Shown here: piece by piece, positions 6,353 to 13,877 of the stretch | Layout of the letters: each line of letters starts with the position of its first letter | Numbering within the stretch: position 1 is the first letter of the stretch | Origin: an uncultured Paenibacillaceae bacterium | Lineage (GTDB): Bacteria > Bacillota > Bacilli > Aneurinibacillales > Aneurinibacillaceae | Direction of reading: 5' to 3' | Length of the DNA stretch: 38,806 nt | NCBI GenBank assembly: GCA_937874515.1 | Contig: CALNBV010000174.1 | Location: 1 to 38,806, forward strand | Position numbers and translations under genes: made by a program | Notes under the pieces: model-generated | The model's input: the letters and a program-made list of their open reading frames with translations, nothing else | What the model was told of the DNA's origin: nothing | Databases searched by the model: none

Positions 6353-7136
6353 ACTCCCGGGTCCCTTTATAATCCAGCCAGTTGTACATAATGTTGCGAA
6401 TTTGTTTCCTCCGAGTGACTAATAATTGTTTAATAAATTCTTTTTCCTGCTTTTTTATGGTTCCTTTTGGGGCTTCCTCAATCGCCATTTCAATTTCACG
6501 ATTGGACAAATTCTCTATTTTCTTAATCATGGGTTCAATATTGGCAATTGAACTTTGCAAACGCAATAACCCACGGGGAACATTGTAAAATCTCCATAAT
6601 TTTTGCCAGAGTGGACCATCCCATGGACCCCGTTTCCATTTCCGCGGAGATCCATATAAGGTGTGGCCATGATCAATCAAGTACCATTTATATTTTTCCC
6701 AGGAATCGTTACGATAAAGAATGAGGTTTTTTCCAGGTGCCCGATCAATGTTGGTAATCCAGGCATCAAATACAACCAGTTGACTCAGCAAATCCACCTG
6801 TTCTACATGCCTTTCTGGTTCTTTCCACACAGAGGCAGATGCTTCATACCAGGTCATTACTTCATTTGCATCCTCAACCAAAGAGACAATGCCTTTTTGT
6901 TTCTTACCCTTCGGTCCAAGAACGGACGCATATTCTAACTGGGCCATGGGAAACCCTAAACTTCGGGCAAGGGCAGCTGCAATAAATTCATTGGCAATCA
7001 TCGTTCCAGAGTAAAACCAATGCTTAAGGGTGGTATATTTAAAATATCCCTTTTGTCCCTTATCATTTTCCACCATCCATACGATTCCCTGCTTTTTATT
7101 TTTCCAGGTTCTCTCCAAAATCCACACACTTTTCAT
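6336..7136 (-). CDS. HipA-like kinase-fold protein in the coat cluster
   Basis: A 266-residue protein resembling the short HipA-like kinase domain family (HipA_2 type). Visible kinase features are K33 in GYFKYTT (possible ATP lysine), the catalytic-loop type stretch FDAWITNIDRAPGKN (D124, N129, D131, N137) and the metal-binding type IDHG (D155). There is no HipB-like antitoxin gene next to it, so a toxin-antitoxin role is unlikely. Its start overlaps the stop of the upstream glycosyltransferase (ATGA), and its 3' end overlaps the unknown gene, showing tight coupling. The substrate is unknown; a coat protein or a sugar intermediate would fit the context. Confidence 0.75.
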   Translation of the reverse strand: MKSVWILERTWKNKKQGIVWMVENDKGQKGYFKYTTLKHWFYSGTMIANEFIAAALARSLGFPMAQLEYASVLGPKGKKQKGIVSLVEDANEVMTWYEASASVWKEPERHVEQVDLLSQLVVFDAWITNIDRAPGKNLILYRNDSWEKYKWYLIDHGHTLYGSPRKWKRGPWDGPLWQKLWRFYNVPRGLLRLQSSIANIEPMIKKIENLSNREIEMAIEEAPKGTIKKQEKEFIKQLLVTRRKQIRNIMYNWLDYKGTREYEGAT

Positions 7137-8209
7137 ATCATCCCTCCCATTACTTTTCTATACTCCTCGGCTATGGTTTTCCAGGTATATTGCCTGGCTA
7201 ATACTAATCCATTTTCAACTCGAAGAATCGTTACATCAGGTCGGCTCCACATGCGATAAATGGCGGAAGCAATGGATGTTGAATCAACCCCCTGAATGAT
7301 TTCTGCTACATGTGGTGATACAAACTCATCCATCCCCCCCACACAAGTAGACACAAGGGGTACGCCGCTGGCCAGGGTTTCTAAAGCCACTAATCCAAAA
7401 GATTCACCTGTACTTGGCATCACCACAGCTCCCAGTGTGGGAAGGAATTCCCGTAGTTCCTCATGTTTGATAAATCCATGCCAGAAAACCTTTGATTCCA
7501 GTTGATGTTCTTTTACCACCGTCTTTAATCGGTCCATGTACTTTTTTGTTCCGCTTCCGTAAATATCCAGGGTAACTAGTGGATTGGCGTTAATGAGCAT
7601 AGGCAATGCTTCAATAAACTGGCGTATTCCTTTTGAAGGAAGGATACGCCCAATAAACGCCAATTTATAAAAGGGGGGCGAGCTTATTTTCTTGGGGAAG
7701 GGTTTGACACCATTTTGAATGACAATGGTTTTCCCTGTAATATGGGGATAGGCCTTTGATATTTCACTTTTCATCCAGCCACTAGGGACAACCACCTTAT
7801 TGGCCAGGTTAAATAGACGGATTTGTTCTTTTTCCATGGCAGTTCTTTTCTTTGAAGTTTCTAAACAAATAAGGGAATGGCAAGTATAAAGGACGGGCAC
7901 TTTTAATTTCTTAAAAAAAGCAACCAGGGTACCATATTGAACGCTATGTATATGAATTAATTCTGGAAGGTGGAGACCGGCTAGTTTTAACTTCTTCCAT
8001 ACTTTTTGCGGCTCTTGTAGCCACGAACGGGGAATGCGAATAACCCCAGGTAAGGTTTTTGTAGAAATTGACCATGTTTTCCCTGTTGTTAGTACAACCA
8101 CATCCGTTCCAGCAAACTCCCCTAAACACCGGGATAACTGGGTAGCAACAACACCCAGGCCACCTATAATATGTGAAGAGTATTCTTGCGTCATCACCCA
8201 AATACGCAT
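7133..8209 (-). CDS. GT4 family glycosyltransferase
   Basis: A 358-residue GT-B fold retaining glycosyltransferase. The N-terminal domain begins with MTQEYSSHIIGGLGVVATQL (acceptor side, GGLG loop). The C-terminal nucleotide-sugar domain starts near KLAFIGRILPSKGIRQFI and carries the EX7E motif in GESFGLVALE. No membrane segment, so it acts in the cytoplasm, probably the mother cell. It is first in a three-gene operon with the HipA-like kinase. Donor and acceptor cannot be read from the sequence. A sigma-K-like -10 lies in the divergent gap upstream. Confidence 0.88.
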   Translation of the reverse strand: MRIWVMTQEYSSHIIGGLGVVATQLSRCLGEFAGTDVVVLTTGKTWSISTKTLPGVIRIPRSWLQEPQKVWKKLKLAGLHLPELIHIHSVQYGTLVAFFKKLKVPVLYTCHSLICLETSKKRTAMEKEQIRLFNLANKVVVPSGWMKSEISKAYPHITGKTIVIQNGVKPFPKKISSPPFYKLAFIGRILPSKGIRQFIEALPMLINANPLVTLDIYGSGTKKYMDRLKTVVKEHQLESKVFWHGFIKHEELREFLPTLGAVVMPSTGESFGLVALETLASGVPLVSTCVGGMDEFVSPHVAEIIQGVDSTSIASAIYRMWSRPDVTILRVENGLVLARQYTWKTIAEEYRKVMGGMI

Positions 8210-8257
8210 GCCCTAAATTCCCCAGTTCCCCCTTCTTTTTCTTAGGAGTTTTCTCTA

Positions 8258-8266
8258 TATCCTATG
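8258..8266 (-). promoter_or_regulatory. sigma-K-like -10 element of the left coat operon
   Basis: Minus-strand CATAGGATA fits the sigma-K -10 pattern CATAnnnTA. No AC is found at the expected -35 distance. A direct repeat AAAACATTGG (twice, 8272-8293 on the minus strand) lies in its place and might bind an activator. Confidence 0.35.
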
Positions 8267-8295
8267 TGGTTTCCAATGTTTTCGCCAATGTTTTA

Positions 8296-8322
8296 ACATG
8301 AAGGGCTTTCCCCCATAAGATA
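8296..8322 (+). promoter_or_regulatory. sigma-K-like promoter of the right coat operon
   Basis: AC (8296-8297), 16-base spacer, CATAAGATA (8314-8322). This matches the sigma-K pattern AC-n16-CATAnnnTA at every defined position. It is 20 bases upstream of the GT4 start codon and would place expression late in the mother cell. Confidence 0.55.
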
Positions 8323-8341
8323 AAGAAAGGAGGAAAGAACT

Positions 8342-9451
8342 ATGAAAATTATTGTCGTTGCTCCCCCGGCTTATCCCGTTTCCCCGAAAACAGGAGGATC
8401 TGTAGAAATCTCTCTGTACCAAATTTCCCATAGGGTTTCAACAATCCACCAGGTTACCATTCTCAGTCGCAATAAAAACAAACTTCCTCCCATTACAAAG
8501 AAAGGCCAATTTACCATTGTTCGTTTCCCAAAAAAGGAGAAATATATTAATCAAATGATTTCCTTTACCGGGAAAAATGAGTTTGACATTATTCAGGTGG
8601 AAAACCGCCCTGCTTTTGTTGTTCCTCTGCGAAAAAAATTCCCCCATAAAAAAATTCTTCTGGTTCTCCATTCCTTAACCTTTATGAAAAAATTAAAAAA
8701 GGAACTGCAAACAGAAATTATCAAAAAGACCGATGCCATTCTATGTAACAGCGAATTTATCCGTAACGAGTACATGAACATATTCCCCGCTGACGCCCAT
8801 AAATTCCATACCATTTACCTTGGAGCAGATTTGGATCGCTTCCGGCCTCCTTCCCTGGAAGAAAAATTAAAGGAAAGAAAAAAATATAGTGTCGAGGATT
8901 CTTTTAATGTGTTATTTGCAGGACGAATCATTCCGGGAAAAGGAGTTCACCTTTTAGTAAAAGCAGTGGGAACATTAAAGAATAAATACCCATATATTAA
9001 ATTAATCTTGATAGGACCTTGCTTAAATAAGAATTATCGCACCCTTCTTGAACAGGAAGGAAAAAATGCCGGGATTGACATTCGTTTCATCGGTTCCATT
9101 GAACCATCTGACATGCATCGCATGTATTGGCTTGGGGATTGTTTTGTTCTCCCCACCCAGTTTCACGAAGCCTTTGGTCTGGTTAATATTGAAGCCATGG
9201 CTAGCGGCCTTCCTGTGATTGCTTCTAATCGAGGAGGAGTTCCCGAAATTCTCCATTCCGAAAGTGGAATTCTTATAGAGGATTATCAAAATGAGGAAGC
9301 TTTCAGACAGGCCATTGAACAAATAATCCGCTTCCCTTCCCAAAGAAGAGAAATGGAGAAAATAGGATTAGATCGAGCACAGCATTTTAGTTGGGAAAAT
9401 GCCGCCCAACGGTACTGTCATTTTTATGAACAGCTTATTATTTCTACATAA
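8342..9451 (+). CDS. CotSA-like GT4 glycosyltransferase
   Basis: A 369-residue GT-B glycosyltransferase similar in build to CotSA of the Bacillus spore coat. The N-terminal domain starts MKIIVVAPPAYPVSPKTGGS, the typical P-loop-like acceptor-domain opening. The C-terminal domain begins near FNVLFAGRIIPGKGVHLLV, with EX7E in HEAFGLVNIEAMASG. AAGGAGG precedes the ATG. It forms an operon with the YheC/YheD-like gene 13 bases downstream and is divergent from the other GT4 operon. The two GT4 proteins are clearly different in sequence, so they probably add different sugars. Confidence 0.88.
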   Translation: MKIIVVAPPAYPVSPKTGGSVEISLYQISHRVSTIHQVTILSRNKNKLPPITKKGQFTIVRFPKKEKYINQMISFTGKNEFDIIQVENRPAFVVPLRKKFPHKKILLVLHSLTFMKKLKKELQTEIIKKTDAILCNSEFIRNEYMNIFPADAHKFHTIYLGADLDRFRPPSLEEKLKERKKYSVEDSFNVLFAGRIIPGKGVHLLVKAVGTLKNKYPYIKLILIGPCLNKNYRTLLEQEGKNAGIDIRFIGSIEPSDMHRMYWLGDCFVLPTQFHEAFGLVNIEAMASGLPVIASNRGGVPEILHSESGILIEDYQNEEAFRQAIEQIIRFPSQRREMEKIGLDRAQHFSWENAAQRYCHFYEQLIIST

Positions 9452-9464
9452 GGGGTTTCTTTGA

Positions 9465-10550
9465 ATGAATACTGAGTACGTGGGAATTTTACTTAATAAA
9501 TCAATATGTAATGGAATACAACAGGGAATAAACATTAGGGAAGCCATTCATCTTTATGATGAAATAGGCACAAAATATGGACTCATCCCCTGTTATTTTT
9601 CCCCGTCTGATTATTCAACAAAGAAAAATCAGGTGTATGCCTTCATACGTACGGGAAATGAATATAAAAGAAAATGGATTCCTGTACCCCGGGTTATTCA
9701 TAATCGGACCCTTCATCAAACACAAACAGAGAAAAATGTGTTAAGCCAATTAGAAAAACAAGGATCTATTCTTTTTAATCGGCAAAATCGTTACAACAAA
9801 TTATGGGTGCACCGAAATTTATATAAAATTCCTGCCCTTCGCCCCTATCTTCCAAAAACCGTGCCTGCTACCTTACAAAACCTGCAAAAAATGATGGAGG
9901 AATTCCCATCTCTCATCTTAAAACCAGTCATTGGCAGCCTGGGAAAAGGAATTATGCGTCTTTCCCAGACCAATCATAGGTGGCTTCTTTCTTATCCTGC
10001 GGCAAACAAGAAAAACCCTCATTTAATCCGAGAGTTTTTTACAGATTCTATTCCTCTTCATATTACAAAAACCTTTAACCAGAAATCCTATATTATTCAA
10101 GAGGAAATACCCATTGCAACCTATAAGGGTAGACCCTTTGATTTGCGGGTATCGGTGCAAAAAAATGAACATAGCTTTTGGCAAGTTACAGGCCTTATTG
10201 CAAAGGTAGCACGACCTGGCCATTTTCTCTGCAATGTTGCCCAGGGTGGGAAAGTTTATCTTCTTGAAGATTTATTAGGGACTTATCCTAACTTGAAACG
10301 TGATACCGTAAATGACAATATTTCAAGGCTTTCCTTAACTATAGTGCAGGAATTAGAGGAACATTTGCCCGGTTTAGCGGATGTGGGGTTAGATTTGGCC
10401 ATTACCAGAGATGGTTTTCCCTATTTCATTGAGTGTAATGGCAGAGACCAGCGATATAGCTTTCTTAATGGGGGAATGGTGGACACCTGGAAACAAACCT
10501 ATTTTAACCCCATGGGTTATGCCCGCTTTTTGTTGGATTACGAGGAGTAG
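9465..10550 (+). CDS. YheC/YheD-family ATP-grasp, endospore coat-associated
   Basis: A 361-residue protein of the YheC/YheD family (B. subtilis YheC is about 363 residues), with an ATP-grasp catalytic domain from about residue 120 to the C-terminus. The family signature is visible: SLILKPVIGSLGKGIMRLS (nucleotide-binding lysine), IIQEEIP, GRPFDLRVSVQKN, VTGLIAKVARPGHFLCN and the metal-binding type FIECNGRDQRY. ATP-grasp enzymes join a carboxylate to an amine, thiol or hydroxyl through an acyl phosphate; the substrate of this family is not known. AAGGGG precedes the ATG. No terminator hairpin is obvious after the stop. Confidence 0.9.
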   Translation: MNTEYVGILLNKSICNGIQQGINIREAIHLYDEIGTKYGLIPCYFSPSDYSTKKNQVYAFIRTGNEYKRKWIPVPRVIHNRTLHQTQTEKNVLSQLEKQGSILFNRQNRYNKLWVHRNLYKIPALRPYLPKTVPATLQNLQKMMEEFPSLILKPVIGSLGKGIMRLSQTNHRWLLSYPAANKKNPHLIREFFTDSIPLHITKTFNQKSYIIQEEIPIATYKGRPFDLRVSVQKNEHSFWQVTGLIAKVARPGHFLCNVAQGGKVYLLEDLLGTYPNLKRDTVNDNISRLSLTIVQELEEHLPGLADVGLDLAITRDGFPYFIECNGRDQRYSFLNGGMVDTWKQTYFNPMGYARFLLDYEE

Positions 10551-10622
10551 GACACTAACTAGACCTTACGATCAAGGGTTAAAACGTGGAAAGTTTATTC
10601 TCAATTATCCTATTTCAACAAC

Positions 10623-10697
10623 AATCGGGTAGGAGGGGGTGACTAACCCCTCTCCTCTCACACCACCGCTCATGCGGTTCCGCAACGGTTCGGTTTC
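10623..10697 (-). mobile_element. group IIC intron 3' remnant (domains V-VI)
   Basis: On the minus strand this stretch contains GGTGGTGTGAGAGG, the conserved 3' strand of domain V in group IIC introns. Before it comes a degenerate hairpin with a GAAC loop (CCGTTGCG-GAAC-CGCATGAGCGG). After it comes a domain VI-like hairpin (GGGGTTAGTCACCCC) and CCTACCCGAT, close to the usual intron end CCTACTCGAT. No reverse transcriptase and no 5' half are present, so it is a dead fragment, its 3' end near 10623. It marks the edge of the accessory region. Confidence 0.7.
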
Positions 10698-10721
10698 AGT
10701 AAATCTGGTGTTCACCTTACC

Positions 10722-10735
10722 TGGTTGAGAGCCTT
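10722..10735 (+). repeat. 14-base direct repeat, left copy
   Basis: TGGTTGAGAGCCTT, identical to 20609-20622 inside the rpsI terminator. On the minus strand it is the 5' arm of that terminator, here without its partner arm. A similar arm (one mismatch) occurs at 17157-17170. The copies at 10722 and 20609 bracket the accessory genes. Confidence 0.6.
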
Positions 10736-10756
10736 TTACTTAAAAATATTTACTTT

Positions 10757-11515
10757 TTAATAAGCAGTCCAGGCACCATCTGCAGTCACTACAGTGCCAT
10801 TAATAAAACTGGATTCCTCAGATGCAAGGAATAAAGCCACTGCTGCAATTTCTTCTGGTTCCCCTGCCTTAGGATTTATCCCTTGCCCTATGGCTGACCT
10901 TTGCATTCCAAACTCATTGGGTTGATTAATTGTATTACCAATATTGATTTTAACAGCACCTGGAGCAATTGCATTGCAACGGATTCCCTTTATCGCATAA
11001 TGAAAACCAACATTTTTTGTTAATCCTACTACTGCATGTTTAGATGCAGTATAGGCTGCACCTGCTCTAGATCCAAACAAACCACCTACAGATGCAATAT
11101 TTATGATAACTCCGCTCTCTTTTTCCAAGAAAATAGGAAGTGCTTTTCTAATGGCACGCATAGGTCCAGTTGTATTAATCGCAAATACTCTTTCCCATTT
11201 CTCGTCAACGATATCAGCAACTGGTTCGAAATTATCCATAATCCCTGCATTGTTGACTAAAATATCTAAGGTCCCATAGGCATTGACCGTAGTATCCACT
11301 AAGTTTTGTATATCCTCTTCTTTTGCTACGTTTGCTACAACTGCTATAGCCACTCCACCAGTTGAAGTAATTTGGTTTACAGTAGCATTAGCAGATTCTA
11401 TATTGATATCAGAGACAACGACTTTTGCCCCTTCCTTCGCGTATAAGGTGGCAATAGATCTTCCCATCCCAGAACCAGCGCCTGTTACAATTGCAACTTT
11501 TCCTGCAAGTCTCAT
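10757..11515 (-). CDS. SDR family NAD(P)-dependent oxidoreductase
   Basis: A 252-residue classical short-chain dehydrogenase. Cofactor motif TGAGSGMG is at residues 11-18, NNAG at 88-91, and the catalytic S142, Y155 and K159 (YTASK) are intact. Asp at residue 36 (VSDINIE) after the second strand suggests NAD(H) preference. FabG-like and glucose-1-dehydrogenase-like enzymes share these features, so the substrate (a keto or hydroxy group) is not determined. AGGAGG precedes the ATG. It is alone on its strand and divergent from the TetR gene at 11716, which is probably its regulator. Confidence 0.9.
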   Translation of the reverse strand: MRLAGKVAIVTGAGSGMGRSIATLYAKEGAKVVVSDINIESANATVNQITSTGGVAIAVVANVAKEEDIQNLVDTTVNAYGTLDILVNNAGIMDNFEPVADIVDEKWERVFAINTTGPMRAIRKALPIFLEKESGVIINIASVGGLFGSRAGAAYTASKHAVVGLTKNVGFHYAIKGIRCNAIAPGAVKINIGNTINQPNEFGMQRSAIGQGINPKAGEPEEIAAVALFLASEESSFINGTVVTADGAWTAY

Positions 11516-11596
11516 GATTAATTCCTCCTTGTTTTGAATGCGTCTTCAATTGCCTAATTAAGAGAATATTTGAAAAATAGTCCCTTCTCTTTCTGT

Positions 11597-11626
11597 AGTA
11601 TAATTAATTTACATGTTTATAAACAA
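11597..11626 (-). promoter_or_regulatory. promoter of the SDR gene with an overlapping palindromic operator
   Basis: Minus-strand -35 TTGTTT (11621-11626), 18-base spacer, -10 TATACT (11597-11602). A perfect 12-base palindrome TGTTTATAAACA (11614-11625) overlaps the -35 and is a good candidate site for the divergent TetR protein. Confidence 0.45.
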
Positions 11627-11715
11627 TCAGCAAATAAACAAGGTTTTGTTCATTATTAAACATCTTTTTTATTTTTGTTCAATATTAGGAAAATAATGAA
11701 TAAGGGTGTTAAAAA

Positions 11716-12330
11716 ATGTCCCATAAAGAACTAGTACAAGATAAACGAATAAAAAGAACAAAAAAGTTATTAAAAGACTCTCTCTTAGTCTTATTAGAAA
11801 TAAAAAGCCTTAAAGAAATTACAATCACGGATATTGTGCAAAAGGCTGAAGTAAATCGAGGTACATTTTACAAACATTATCAATACAAAGAAGACCTATT
11901 AGAAGAATTAATTGATGATGTGCTTTATGATTTAACCCAATCCTATCAAGAACCTTATCGTAATCTAGAAACCTTCGACATAAAAAACTTAACTGCGTCA
12001 GCAATTAAAATATTTCAACATGTGTATCTGTATAAAAAGTTCTATGAAATTATTATTAAATACAATGTGTTGCCTGGTTATCAGGAAAAAATATGCAATG
12101 TAATTAAAAAGTTAACCATACAGGATTTTTTAGATTACCGGGAAAACAATCATATTAATACAGACATGTATGCCAGTTACCACGCTTACGCCATTTTGGG
12201 AATGATCATTGAGTGGGTAAATGGCGGGTTAAAATACTCCCCAGACTATATGGCCGAACAATTGTTAGAAATAATTAAACAAAACGAGATTAATAAAGTT
12301 TATCACGTTAAAAGGACCCCAAAAGGATGA
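11716..12330 (+). CDS. TetR/AcrR family transcriptional regulator
   Basis: A 204-residue regulator. The N-terminal DNA-binding domain (about residues 8-60) has the family helix-turn-helix ITITDIVQKAEVNRGTFYKH; the rest is an all-helical ligand-binding and dimerisation domain of the DhaS-like type. It faces the SDR gene across a 200-base AT-rich gap containing a palindrome, so it probably represses that gene and responds to its substrate. AAGGGTG lies eight bases before the ATG. Base composition is low in GC compared with the ribosomal genes. Confidence 0.88.
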   Translation: MSHKELVQDKRIKRTKKLLKDSLLVLLEIKSLKEITITDIVQKAEVNRGTFYKHYQYKEDLLEELIDDVLYDLTQSYQEPYRNLETFDIKNLTASAIKIFQHVYLYKKFYEIIIKYNVLPGYQEKICNVIKKLTIQDFLDYRENNHINTDMYASYHAYAILGMIIEWVNGGLKYSPDYMAEQLLEIIKQNEINKVYHVKRTPKG

Positions 12331-12336
12331 AGGTAA

Positions 12337-12401
12337 GGTCAACAACCATCGAACTAACATCATCTAAAGTAACATTTATATCATGTTGACCATGCTTTTT
12401 T
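12337..12401 (+). terminator. possible terminator after the TetR gene
   Basis: Perfect inverted repeat GGTCAACA (12337-12344) and TGTTGACC (12384-12391), followed by ATGC and a T7 tract. The 39-base loop is long, so this is tentative. Its 3' part overlaps the stop codon of the convergent MocR gene. Confidence 0.4.
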
Positions 12402-13766
12402 TAATAGCTGAACACCTTCCTGTATTTCATCAAAAGAAAGACTGCCAAAACCAAGCCTTATCATCGGTTCATCAGGATATTCGCGAACAAAAAAAGGGGA
12501 TGTCGGATACACTTTCACCCCATATAAAGCAGCCTTCTCCATGAGCCATTGTTCCGAACGATTCAGATGTACTTTGATTAATAGGTATAAACCCGACTCC
12601 TCGCCGATAATGGAGATGCGGTCTTGGAATTGATTGTGTAATTCCCATACTAGGTGACTTACTTTTCGTTTATATACAAGACGCATGCGTTTAATATGGC
12701 GCATCCATTCCCCCTCTTCCATAAATTTAGCCATGGTTAGTTGGCTAAAAAGGGATGTGGTGTTCTCAAAATTAAGAAATTGCCTTTTATAACGGTGTAA
12801 CAGGGTTGGTGGCAACACCATGTAGCTTAAACGGATGCCTGGGAGAAAGGATTTGGAGAAGTTCCCTAGATAAATCACTCGTCCTGAATCAATGGAAGCC
12901 AGTGCGGGAAAGGGTTGTTGGGTATAGCGAAACTCACTATCATAATCATCTTCCATAATATATCCATCCCTCGTATTGGTCCAATGAATAAGCATCTGCC
13001 TTTGTTGAATGGACATGCTTACACCCAATGGACAATGATGGGAAGGAGTGACATAGATTAGGCGTGATTTCATTTGAGCCAGTGTTGAAAGATCAAAACC
13101 ATCTTCATAAATGGGCAATGTCTCAAAGGTAAAATGGTGAAGTTGAAAAGCTTCCCTGACTCCATCATATCCCGGGTCTTCTACCACCATGCTGTGAAAT
13201 TCATCCTTGAGGATATGGCCTACATTGACCAGCAATTGTTGGGTGGTACTGCCGATAATAATGGCATCTGCCTCTGTTTTCACTCCACGGGATTGAAGTA
13301 AATAGGCGGCAATCTGTTCACGCAAACATACTTCTCCAAAGCGTTCCCCGTATTTAAAGCTTTCCTTTAAGGACAAAACCTGATTGCCTATTCTCCGCCA
13401 AATTTTCAATGGAAATTGGTCTTGATCCACCGCACCTGCACGAAAATCAATATGTATTGGTTGGGCTACCTCCGATGATTGGTTGAAATTTTGTTGATTT
13501 ATCCCTTCATGAAAGAAATCATGTTCTACTTCATTGGCAAAATACCCTTTTCTCCCTTCACTGCGTATATAACCTTCCGCCACAAGTTGTTCATAGGCCG
13601 TTAAGGTTGTATTGCGGCTTACTTGCAGAGATTCTGCCAATTCACGGATCGAAGGTAACTGTTCATCAGGGAGAATGTCCCCTTGTTCAATATAGTTTTT
13701 AAATTGCTCGTATATTTGTTTGTATTTAGGAGTATCCTCATTCAACGCAAAAATGGTAGTAATCAA
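12381..13766 (-). CDS. MocR/GntR-family regulator with an aminotransferase domain
   Basis: A 461-residue protein with a GntR winged helix (about residues 12-76, LPSIRELAESLQVSRNTTLT) joined to a class I aminotransferase-like domain. The PLP lysine is K305 in GNFSKSFLPGIRLSY, and MEDDYDSEF carries the Asp that contacts the pyridine nitrogen. Relatives such as GabR and PdxR use PLP and a small molecule as signals. I chose the TTG at 13766 because AAAGGAGG lies seven bases upstream; the earlier in-frame ATG at 13823 has no site. It is divergent from the enoyl-CoA hydratase/MFS unit, which it probably controls. Confidence 0.9.
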   Translation of the reverse strand: MITTIFALNEDTPKYKQIYEQFKNYIEQGDILPDEQLPSIRELAESLQVSRNTTLTAYEQLVAEGYIRSEGRKGYFANEVEHDFFHEGINQQNFNQSSEVAQPIHIDFRAGAVDQDQFPLKIWRRIGNQVLSLKESFKYGERFGEVCLREQIAAYLLQSRGVKTEADAIIIGSTTQQLLVNVGHILKDEFHSMVVEDPGYDGVREAFQLHHFTFETLPIYEDGFDLSTLAQMKSRLIYVTPSHHCPLGVSMSIQQRQMLIHWTNTRDGYIMEDDYDSEFRYTQQPFPALASIDSGRVIYLGNFSKSFLPGIRLSYMVLPPTLLHRYKRQFLNFENTTSLFSQLTMAKFMEEGEWMRHIKRMRLVYKRKVSHLVWELHNQFQDRISIIGEESGLYLLIKVHLNRSEQWLMEKAALYGVKVYPTSPFFVREYPDEPMIRLGFGSLSFDEIQEGVQLLKKAWST

Positions 13767-13779
13767 TGAATTTCCTCCT

Positions 13780-13823
13780 TTGACATGTATATTTGTTGGA
13801 AATTGTACCTTTTTAAATGTCAA
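13780..13823. promoter_or_regulatory. inverted repeat between MocR and the hydratase gene
   Basis: TTGACAT (13780-13786) and ATGTCAA (13817-13823) form separated arms in the divergent gap. They could be half sites for the MocR protein or embedded -35 elements. No well-spaced -10 was found for either. Confidence 0.3.
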
Positions 13824-13877
13824 TTAATATTCTACTATATATTTTATGAAAATTCTAAATTTTAGGAGGAGTACATA

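Noticed and set aside
6336..7136. HipA-like gene as a toxin-antitoxin module
   Set aside because: No HipB-like helix-turn-helix gene is adjacent; the neighbours are a glycosyltransferase and an unknown protein with overlapping reading frames.
10551..10756. Possible small gene in the gap after the YheC/YheD gene
   Set aside because: The only open frame spans the intron remnant and the gene's own 3' end with no start signals. The gap is better explained by the intron scar.
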